A stretch of DNA of 64,000 nt from Tetracentron sinense (lineage: Eukaryota; Streptophyta; Magnoliopsida; Trochodendrales; Trochodendraceae). Positions 54,798-64,000 of the stretch are shown piece by piece. The position numbers were made by a program, and so were the translations under genes. Position 1 is the first letter of the stretch. Each line of letters begins with the position of its first letter. Location of the stretch: contig CM026570.1 of assembly GCA_015143295.1 (NCBI GenBank), forward strand, positions 27,535,250-27,599,249, in the 5' to 3' direction. Below the pieces are notes generated by a model, which saw nothing but the letters and a program-made list of their open reading frames with translations, was not told the origin of the DNA and ran no database searches.

Positions 54798-57149
54798 TGT
54801 CGCGCCCCAAAATCCCACCTAACTTAATGTGAGACTTTGGCACGTGACTTAATCATTAATTCCATAACTTCTTATCATAAGCACTTAAGGCAATTCTAAA
54901 AACATGGACCTAAATTTTTTATTTTTTTTTCTCTTTAAATAAATGCAATCAAGTCCAATATCCGAAATAAATACTAAGATCTCATAATCAATTTAAAATC
55001 AACCTCTATGAATCTCCAGTCATAAACTCAAACTAACTATAAATCCATAATTTGTCTATTACAATTCTAAAATTCAAAATCCAAATATACTAGTGATCTA
55101 GTGTCCTGTGTATGGCCAGTAATCCAAGTTCCATTCTCCATCAGGATAGTCACCTGCTGGCTCTTCCTGCTCTTCCTCGTATTCTTCCTCTTCCCAAGGT
55201 CCTGGGGCACAAATGTCAAATCTAGCACCTGCCGACAACAACAGTCATCGGCTGAGTAACAAGTTACCCAGTGTATATACAAAATCCTACCTAACAATAT
55301 ACGAGATTTGATAACAATATATTTTAAGATTCAACATCACAAGTGAACTCACAATATTTCAAAGTGCGGAAGCATAATTAAATTTGATTCTTACACCTAC
55401 TCATGCTTATTTCTCTTATTTATCTTGCCTATTTTTGTTCATGAATTTATTCAACAACATGCAATTGCAATAACTTAAAATAACTCTACCCCACATATCG
55501 GGTAGAGACTAACATATACCCTACTTTCCGAGGTACCACACAATATACACATTATCCGGTGTACACGGCTTGTCTACACATTATCCGGTGTATACGGCTT
55601 GTCTACACATTATCCGGTGTATACGGCTTGTCTACACATTCGCCGGTGCATACGGCTGGTTTTGGCTTGATCATAGGCCTGTGGGTACTCGGTCAGTGCA
55701 AAACTCAATCATGCATAATGCTTGTGTCCTTGTGTACTTGCATATTACTTGTCATCTTGTTTATTCTCATGCTTGTTCATATATAGATTTCGTGAATCCG
55801 TGTAAATGAAATAAAATACTTGTAAATCATGCATAGATTTAAACATGCAAGGGTTCTCCTAAGTGATCAATATAAAGCATAATTTGTCAAATAAAATAAG
55901 GGATAATTTTATTTACCGCGTCTAAATTTTTAATACGCATCTATAATCAAATAAGTCTCACAGGGCCTTAGTTTTCACAACACATAATGATCTCAAACAA
56001 ACTTATAATAATTTCATCAATTCTGAACATCATCCACTTCCTCCATTCTCATCATTCATACACCATAAAATCAATCTCATTCCCCTTGTTGATATAGAAT
56101 AAAAAAAATCATAAACAACATCTTTTTCAAATAATTATCACAAGGAAATCACCATCTAAAATGTTCTCTATTCATCATATATATATTATCCATCAGATAA
56201 CCAAGATCTAAAATTTTCTAACATCGTCTATAGATTTTTCAAGGGAAAATCCTGATTTAGAACATTACAAAAATCATCATATATATTTTCCATAAAAAAA
56301 ATCTGGGTATAAACATCGTAAAATCATCATATATAATTTTCCATGAGAAAATCTGAGTATAAACATCATAAAATCCTCATATATAATTTTCATCATAGTT
56401 TAAAACAATAAAAACATATTTACTATTGTCGTTCTTACTTTAGATCTATTTCTTCATCATATTTGTATCAATAATCCCTATATTGAGAGGAAGGAAGTCG
56501 TATTTACCTCTCACGATCGCTTCCCTACGATCAAACGTTTGCGAATGGGATGAATCTAAGCCTTTTTGTACTTTTTCCTTGCAACACCTTTGATTTCTCC
56601 TCTTGGATCTCTCCGAAACCCTTTTCTCTCACTCTCTTTAATGAGAACTCATAGGTTTTTCTTCTATTTTTCTCTCTAATAAGTTTTAGAATGATGAAAT
56701 ACCTAAAATCCATGAGTTAGGGTCTTTATATAGGCAATACCAGAGTTAGAAAGTGATAAGAACTGCTAAAACACTATTCACGGTTACTGTTCACGCGGTA
56801 CTGTTCACGCGGTTACTGTTCATCGTATTTACAGTTTTGCCACTGCACTTTGAATAATTCTATAGAGCTCAATTCTTATCGGATTAACCTGAAATTTGAA
56901 CCATAGCTACTTTAGGTCATATAGAATCTACATTAAAATTTTCATAAATTTTGGATTGCACAAAATGACCAAAATGCCCCTCTTATGAGAAAGGAGATTT
57001 CGTTTATTTTTCACTTGATTAATTTATAAAACACCCTCATGCTACTTTAATTGTTCCAATTTTAAACTTATGTAATAAATTAATCATGACAACCAAGAAT
57101 ATTAAAATAATTGATACGAATACCAAGAAATTAATTTCGGGTCTCTACA
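54798..57149 (-). repeat. G2 5' LTR (2,352 bp)
   Basis: Starts TGTAGAGACCCG at 57149 and ends ...GGCGCGACA at 54798. TATA box CCTATATAAA at about 56725-56734; repeat array 56773-56825; three to four units of the 29 bp repeat at 55556-55655. Followed on the outer side by Ogre copy B. Confidence 0.92.
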
Positions 57150-57949
57150 GTTATGCTCTCACTCTCAAGATGAGAGAGTGGGGAGCGGGTACTCGATTGA
57201 GGTTAAAAGGTGGAGATGGGATGTATGGGATCCAGATGGGGCCTGTAGAGGTGAAGGCTTGAGCTGTGGCCGTGGGCCAATTTACAGGGCAAGGGATGGT
57301 GTAGATGATCTATTCAGGGATAGAGATCTATACCTGTGGTAGGATAGCTTAGATGTTTGACTAGGGGAATAAGATTATGACTAGCAGTTGGTAAGAAGGC
57401 CTGATAATGCAGTCATTAATTGCGGGTGTGCTAGGTCTCAACTGCCCTGTCCCGGGCTCTTCTCACTCAATGAAATTGACTTGATTGTTGTGTGGGGGTA
57501 GTGGTGCCTGATTGATACTGGCATTACTAGGGGCCAATTCAACCTTACCCTCATCCAGAAGATCCTGGATGGTGCATTTTAGATCAATGCAATAATCTGT
57601 TGCATGGCTTGGGCCTTGATGAAAGGCGCAGTGATGATCGGTTCGGTAATTTTTGTTCTATTTGTCAGGGGGTAAGAGAGGGGTAGAGCCTCTCAAGGTG
57701 AGAAGACCTTGTTTGGTCAGGAAGTCCAATAACTGGTTGAGAGTGTATGGAAGAGGGGTTAAGTTTCTAGGGGGACGATTTTGCCCCTAGTTTTGTCTGA
57801 TTGGCCGGGTGTTTTGGGTGCTTGCTGAGACTGTACGGCTGAAGCCGGCAATCTGATAGGTGCTACGGAAGTCACCATTTGAATCTCTTCTTTTCTTCTC
57901 TGGTCCTTGGGACCGCTATTTCTGCTTACAGGTGCTGCTGTTCTGGTGG

Positions 57950-59900
57950 GAGCAAGCCCTAGACTAGAGTGAATGGCTCCGCTTTGGATGGCCGCCCGAT
58001 ATGGACTCCCGTTTTAACAATAGTGTCAAAGTCTACAACTGGTAGAGTTACCATCAAAATGGAGTAGGACTGCTTTAAGGTGCCCATAAATATGTTCATT
58101 AACTCCTCCTTGGGGATCGGAGTAGATATCTTTGCTGCTATCTCCCTCTTACGGGTAGCATACTCCAAGAAGGACTCATTGTTTCACTGATACATCTGTT
58201 CCAATTAGCTTCTCTAAGGCCGAAGCTCTTGGTTAAAGAAGTACTGCTCCACAAAGCTGTCCATGGCATCCTGCCAAGTCTTGATTCGTTGCTTGTCAAC
58301 CGACATCCACTAAGTAAGGGTTGCCCCTTTCAGACTTTTCTGAAAGTACTCGATAAGCAGAGGCTGGTTCTTATTGTGCTGGAGCATCTCCCCCCAGATA
58401 TAGCTGTAAATGCTGCTTTAGGCAACCCATGCCGTCGTACTTTTCAAAGTCTGATACTTTGAAACCTGGGTGTAAGCATCCCTGGATAAGAAAGTTAGAT
58501 CCTCAAGAGATCGATTGGAGCTTACAGATGCCTCTTTCATTTGCTTGATCTCCTCGTCCTGATCCCTGAGAGACGGAGTAGGGTCTGAGGATGATGGCCT
58601 ATCCTGATTAACATGCGAGGCCTTAAGCTGCTCATCATATTGATCATATTGTGCTTCTCCTCTGCCTGTTGCAGGCCCAGGGTTAAGAATGATGATAGGG
58701 ATAGGATGATGTGGCTCTGGATGAGGTTATTCAGGAGTTTCTCTGGTAGGGTTTCGAATAGAGGGTTCTTCGGTTCAGGCACCAATGAGAATCTTCAAGG
58801 ATTCCAGAATATTGTCTAACTTGGCTTACATGACTGTGATATCTCTCTCGTGAGATTGTAGGATCTCACTGGTTCGTTGATGCTGATCGGATGGTTTCAC
58901 CATCGATTCTGATTGCTCTCAGTAGAGGCTACACTGTATGCTTCTTCCGTTACTGGTACCTTTGTTAGTACAGCGTCTATGGCTGCTATTTCTGTGAGAA
59001 TTGCAGTCATGGGTTGGCTCATGCAACGGCTAAACATGAATATGTATGATGCCAGGAAGAAGATGTTAGAAAATGATTTTTCATTGATGCATGCACAGTG
59101 AGTACAGGATTGTGCAACTAAAAAAAAAACTCGATCCTAGGCAGGTTTGTCAGGGATCGCGAAATCAAGTGGCCGAGGCACATCATTAAGGTCCATGATT
59201 TCCTGTTGGAGGGATGTGACCTCAACCTCCATGTTGTCAATTACCTTAGTTGCATTGAACATTCGGGATCCGAACTGTCGGATCCGGGAGGTCATCTCAA
59301 CCTTTGCACTATCAACTTCTCTTGATAGAAGTGCAGTTGGGCCCTGATAACAGTTGTTTCTCTGGCATTGCCTCTGCGTCTCTTCTGGAGAGCTTGGATT
59401 GTGTATTCGAGCTGCTCGACCTGCCCCTGCATGACTTGGAGTTCACGGTTCCACTCCGCTTCTTATTGCCTGAATGCTTGCTAGGCCTTCTGTAGCCTTC
59501 TCTCCTTTTGCTGGATTTGGAGTTGCCTCTCCAGGAAGATGTCTCTCCAGGGAACCACCATTTTTGATAAGGGTATGGTTCCTTTTGATGGAGCTGAGAC
59601 TGGAGTGGGCAGTTCCGTTGGTGTAGGCATACTGGATGGAATGCCAGGGTCTTCCACCCACAATCAGTATGCTGAATCAGTTGGTGATCCTGATGTAACC
59701 ACAAAGTCCGGCCACTATTCTCTTCGGGAGCTTTGTCAATCGGACTGGAAGTGTCGAGTGAGGCTATCAGAGTGCACTGTGAAACTGATACAGTCATTTC
59801 CTTGCCGGTCTATCACTGGGATATGCTGAGGGAGCCCAAGCTAGCGGAGGACGCTGAGTGGTGCATAGACTGTAGAGCCGGTTAGACCGGTGAGGATCAT
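57950..59900 (-). pseudogene. gag: Ogre copy B gag
   Basis: Same domains as copy A: EYATRKREIAAKI...EELMNIFMGTLKQSY at 57959-58168, FEKYDGMG-type entry near 58460, and the Gln/Arg-rich coiled-coil-like part (ERQLQIQQKERRLQK) at about 59481-59663. Broken, with breaks shared with copy A. Confidence 0.72.
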
Positions 59901-60029
59901 GCATCATCTTCTGGTTATGACGACGTGAGGTAGCTTTTTCAGTACTAGCCAATCACATTGCCATATGATCTCCTCCCCTGATAGGCCTTGAAGAAGCTAG
60001 TAGAGTGTTCTGACATCAGTAGTCACTAT

Positions 60030-60833
60030 CTATCCCTGATTCTGAGAAATCTTCTGAGGTAAACTATACGCATCATGGAGATCAATAGGTATTGGAGAGA
60101 TTGTAGGCGGGTGTCCTACCAACCATAGATGTAAAAGAGGTGCACTGGCATAGAAAATGCCCTTTCTGCGATCCACTACTTGGTTGAGAGACCTGAGAAG
60201 TTCTGCAAGAATGATGGGTACAACTGTTTCGAAGCTATGCATGTCTTTGATGATCCCTACCAGTACTAATTCGGTGAGGGTGCGGTACTTCGGGAATACC
60301 AACTAAGACATAACTATCAGTGCAATGGCATTGAGACCGGGAAGTTCAGCTGTAATGGTGTCAAAGTTCCACTTGCTCTTGTACTGCTTTTCTAGATACT
60401 CTACGGGTATCCAATCAAAAGAATAGTTAGGACTGTACTGCAAGCAAGTAGGCTTGATATGCAAGAACCTTGAGAGGTCTGCCTGATATATTATCTTATA
60501 GTGCGGTACTATGGCTTCGTTATTCATGTTTAAACCCAGAATGCGCTAAACCTCTTCCAGTGTTAGACACAGTTCATTCTTACCAAAACGGAACACCATA
60601 TGTGATGGGTTCTAACACTAGATAGCAGCGTTCATGAGGCATGGGTCTGGTTTAACCATGGACAGGTCTAGGATGGATCCCGTCTTGTAGTACTAAGCCC
60701 AAGCAAGATGCTGATTAGGAGTAAAGGCCTTAATTGATTCTCGAAGGTTGTCATCACATGCCGCCTGAGATGTCAAATGTACGGGCCATGACGGTTGACC
60801 AGTTGACCTAACAATCCCTGAAGGACCTGTCAT
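60030..60833 (-). pseudogene. Ogre copy B ORF1 (DUF7745-like)
   Basis: Same start (MTGPSGIVRSTGQPSWP-type, ATG near 60833) and same stretches as copy A: FRFGKNELCLTLEEV, MNNEAIVPHYKIIY, VVPIILAELLRSL, FYASAPLLHLWLVGHPP. Function unknown. Broken. Confidence 0.7.
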
Positions 60834-61695
60834 CTACCTAGAAAAAAGACAAACTCTATGTGAGTGCACTGTATATGCAGATGAAAATGCAAAAATGATG
60901 ATTGAATTTTTTTTATTTTTCTTAATTATGATGGGGTGTGACAAGGTACATGTGATCCTATAGGATAGATGGATGGAGGTCCGACGTGCTTTCACCTGGG
61001 TTGTCGGGAACCGGGGGCCTATCAGGTCAAGGCGGGAGATAGGTCTGGTGAAGACCTGTCCACCTGGAATTTGAACCCCATATGTTATGTCAGGATGCAG
61101 AGTAGGATGTATTTTATTACAAGCACATGTTTAGTTCGTTATATGCCCCTGGATGGGTGCTTATCAGGGAAAATATGCCCGGATAGTCAACCATGATTGG
61201 GGATGGGTATAGGGTGTAAGCAGGTTAGGGTTTAGAGTAACCCTCCCCGGGTGGGCTGCTTGTAGACTATACCCTACCGTAGTCTATATGTATGAATGCT
61301 GGTTTGATGCAAGTGTGTTCCTAGAATGATAGGGGGTCACTTATCACCATGTATTCGACTCCCCGGTATAGAACATACTTGAAAATGGACGATTGGTATA
61401 AGTGGGAGCATCCAGAATCCTTCCTTGAGGGTAATCACCCATTGAGCATAATTCCACGGACCTCCAAGACTTTTAAGCCTCTGACACTAAGAATGATCAT
61501 CTACCAGCTGTAAGCATAATAAGGTTGTCTACTGGGTTTAATAGGTCATTACATTACAATGATATGTATGATATGCACAATACACAATTAACCCAAAGAG
61601 ATGAAATAATTAGTATAAGCTAAATACTTAGGCATTTGAACAAGTTTGATTTTGATTGGCTTAAACCTAGGTTCCGGGTTGAACCTTGGTTACAT
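60834..61695 (-). other. Ogre copy B leader
   Basis: Equivalent to 9832-10694 of copy A; no coding signal. Confidence 0.6.
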
Positions 61696-61712
61696 CCCCA
61701 GCAGAGTCGCCA
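61696..61712 (-). other. Ogre copy B primer-binding site (tRNA-Arg type)
   Basis: Minus strand TGGCGACTCTGCTGGGG, unchanged from copy A. Confidence 0.85.
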
Positions 61713-61716
61713 AAGC

Positions 61717-64000
61717 TGTGAGCACGGGATTTCACTCCTTAATACCTCACGGGGTTTCATGTTGAGAGTCGGTACCTATTAATTCAGAAGGGAAAAGTTC
61801 CCGGGTTGTGGATAATGCCTTGGTCTGCAATAGAGGTCTAGGTAAGAGGTTCGGGTAAGTCCAGGGAAGGTGTTAGGCAACCCGAGACTTCTATTTTACA
61901 ATGTTTCCCTACTTTCTAGGTGTAAGCAAATTAAATTGAATTTATTTGTTCAAATGTATAAGTGTTTAAGATAGTACTAATATAAGAAAGAAAAGCTAAC
62001 TAGGGTCAGACCGAGCGTAGTTCTAGCACATGAGCCCGTGCCGAGGCTAAAGGATGTGTGTGTGTGCACCAAGGGTGGATAATGGTCTAACCCGGAGGTT
62101 AGGGTTTAGTTTATCAGGTTGGTCAAGTGCATGGTTTGGGCCCGGTAGGCCGAGGGTTAGTCCAGTAGACTACGGATTAATTCGGTAGACTAGGATAGGG
62201 GGGACTTAACCAAGGTTAGGCTTACTAACCGGGATTAAGGATCAAACTAACCATGGTTAGGATTACTAATCACAGTTGAGGGTAACAAGGTTAAACCCGG
62301 TAGGCTGAGGTTAAGCCCGGTAGGCCAAGGGTGAGCCCGGTAGGCTAAGAGAATAGGCCCAATAGGCCAAAAGGTGTTTTAACCGAGGTTAGGGTTACTA
62401 ACAGGGGTTAAATGGGAAGTCAACCATGGTTAGGGCTACTAACCATGGTAAAGAGGACAAAGCAGATACATTTTGGTCACTTAGCAAGATTTTAAACATC
62501 TTTAGATTTTTCAGATTTTTTCAAGGGATAAGGGATGCTTAAACATGGTTAAAAGTTAATCGGGGTTAGGTTAACCCCAGTTAAATAGTCTTGGTAAGTC
62601 AGGGTGGACCCAGAGAGCATGACAAAGCCTAGATTAGCCTCTCACCTGATCTGGGTCCTGTGCAAAAGCCCAAAATACAGAAATTCAATAATGGCGATAT
62701 TAAGATTACCGCCACTATTTAAGCAATTCTGGCACTGGTTTGTAGGCCTATGATTTTAGGTTAGGGATGAATCCAAGAGGTACTGGACCAACAGGGTTGT
62801 AGAGGGAAGTCCAGGGAGGGTCCTAGGCCTTTAGTGGGCCTCGGAGATGGTCTAGGGTTGGCCCCACAGTGGGCTAAACTCATTGTGCATGTATTCAGTA
62901 ATGACGGTAAATAGTCTATCGCCATTATGGACATTCCCTGGTTGAGGGCATATTAACCACGGTTAAGCAACAAGAGGGACCCTGAAATGAATAGGGTGGA
63001 TAGCTAAGGAGCTGAGGAGTCCAACCATGGCCCTAGAATGGACTAGGGCCCACAAAAAGGAGTGCAAGAGCTACTGTAAATAGAAAGTTCAGGAATGGTG
63101 GTAATTATTCTACCGTCATTCCTGAAGTTTTTCAGAAAATCGATTTTCTCCCTTAGGGGGCTGCACTAGAGTGTTCCAAGGGTTCCCTCATGGCCTGAGG
63201 GACCCCCAGAAAGTTAAGAGGAGTGCCATGAAGGTGGGGGTCTTGTACCTATACTTGAAACCTCAAGGGGTTTCCCCCATACCCATGAGGAAGGTAGGGG
63301 GACCCCTATCCTTGGTCTATAATAGTAAAGCAAAAGGAAAATGACCCCTGGAGTATGACCAAGGGCCTTACAAAGCTTGTAAAATAGAACAAGAGGGTAG
63401 GGGAGATCTTACTCTGTGCTGCACGTTTCATGGGTTGGAGGTGATGCTCGGTGGTGGTGCTAGAACAGTGGTGGTGCAAGGCTGGGACAGGGTAGAGGGC
63501 ACCTCTGGGATACTTGGGGATTGCTTCAGGTGGAGGACAAGGGTTTAGGAGGCTTGGTTCTGGGCTAACCGAAATTCTACAGGGCTTTTGTGCTGGTTTT
63601 CTCGAATAGAGATCGAGGCTTAGAATAGGGGGTTTATATAGAGTTTGGAAGGAACCAGGGGTACTTAGGGGTTTAAGGGAATGGTGTTAGACACTGGGGA
63701 GGCAGAGTTGGAGTGCTATAGGGGGTGCCAGCTGTGGATTTTGCAGAAATCCAACAATGGCGATAGAACATCTACCGCCATTCTCAGTTTTTTCCTAAAA
63801 CGGTTCATACCCTGTCTCTATTGGCCTGTGGGCACTCTGTATTTTGCTAAATTTGTAAATGGCGGTAAAAATTTTACCGTCATTATCGATTATTTTCAAA
63901 AACATGTTGTGGGCCCCACACCAATAGGTCCTGAGGGTCTATAGGCCTATGCTTGGGCCCACATAAGGTTTTGGCTTTGGATTTGGGGTTTTTGGGCTCT
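61717..64000 (-). repeat. Ogre copy B LTR, incomplete at right edge
   Basis: Starts at the U5 end (plus TGTGAGCAC) and runs off the window before the telo-box-like zone. Contains the five hairpin palindromes and the CCCGGTAGGC repeats at the positions expected from copy A. The third hairpin is less perfect than in copy A. TATA box at about 63633-63642. Confidence 0.85.

Larger units (their letters stand above)
48081..57149 (-). mobile_element. G2: Ty3/Gypsy chromovirus (Tekay-like), young, nearly complete
   Basis: Minus-strand order: 5' LTR (54798-57149), PBS (54782-54793), gag (53600-54636), pol (50149-53490), PPT (50105-50117), 3' LTR (48081-50104, missing 301 bp of its end). By eye the shared 2 kb of the LTRs differ at about 20 bases (about 1%), which suggests well under a million years. 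About four or five breaks in the coding part. It inserted into Ogre copy B (right side at 57150, flank GTTAT); its left side is replaced by the Sirevirus, so the second target duplication copy is not seen. Confidence 0.93.
57150..64000 (-). mobile_element. Ogre copy B, partial, near-identical to copy A, cut by window edge
   Basis: Begins at the point equal to 6149 of copy A and follows it to the right edge (63,998 equals about 12,996) with only scattered differences. Contains the gag zone (57950-59900), ORF1 (about 60030-60833), leader, PBS and the first 2.28 kb (U5, R, part of U3) of the LTR. Both copies share the same pattern of breaks in their coding parts. The part below 6149 (protease, RT start) is not found next to it; G2 and the Sirevirus lie there. 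Confidence 0.9.

Noticed and set aside
55556-55655. CRISPR-like array
   Set aside because: Direct tandem units without spacers inside a retrotransposon LTR.

Overview
The window is plant nuclear DNA made almost entirely of nested transposable elements. I found no convincing host protein gene, tRNA, rRNA or CRISPR array. A flowering plant with a large, repeat-rich genome is indicated by Ogre/Tat and chromovirus (Tekay-like) Ty3/Gypsy elements, a Sirevirus-type Ty1/Copia element, a plant L1 LINE with a C-terminal RNase H, and a CACTA-type MITE. The species cannot be named from this.

Layout. 1-3939: minus-strand Gypsy element G1 (start of pol, gag, PBS, one LTR), running off the left edge and inserted in the RT of an Ogre/Tat element. 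3940-13339: that minus-strand Ogre (copy A), with RT start, protease, gag, ORF1, tRNA-Arg-type PBS and a 2.6 kb LTR. 13340-14390: 3' end of a plus-strand chromovirus pol (G3). 14923-16969: an apparent solo Gypsy LTR (minus). 16970-18200: unassigned. 18200-26880: a plus-strand Tat-type RT/RNase H fragment (T2), split by a complete-looking minus-strand Copia element C1 (19053-25837, TSD AATAG) and by a 360 bp CACTA-like MITE (26215-26574, TSD TAC). About 26900-33012: an L1 LINE. 33013-34878: Copia fragment C3 (minus). 34879-35904: Gypsy LTR G4 (plus), ending in a 100-N gap. 36703-48080: an 11.4 kb Sirevirus-like Copia element (plus) with an extra ORF after pol. 48081-57149: Gypsy chromovirus G2 (minus), young, with LTRs about 1% apart by eye. 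57150-64000: a second copy of the Ogre (copy B), nearly identical to 6149-13000 at an offset of about 51,002 bp.

Most striking observation. The LTR promoters of two unrelated superfamilies, Gypsy G1 and the Sirevirus, carry the same 185 bp module. It has seven 14 bp palindromes of the type ACCGATCGATCGGT, spaced 19-21 bp, in a 3 + 4 layout around a 57 bp spacer, just upstream of a TATA box. A decayed version sits in Gypsy LTR G4. A two-site version sits inside the Sirevirus, before a TATA-like box and the extra ORF. The Ogre LTR and the G2 LTR carry different short repeat arrays around their TATA boxes, so repeat-built promoters recur across the window.

Reliability. Sequence just right of the N gap (about 36.0-39.8 kb) has an indel-rich texture like unpolished long reads. 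The missing 301 bp of the G2 3' LTR and the missing other half of Ogre copy B also suggest a rearrangement or misjoin there. Statements about element structure are read from the sequence; family names come from recognised protein motifs; ages are eye estimates.
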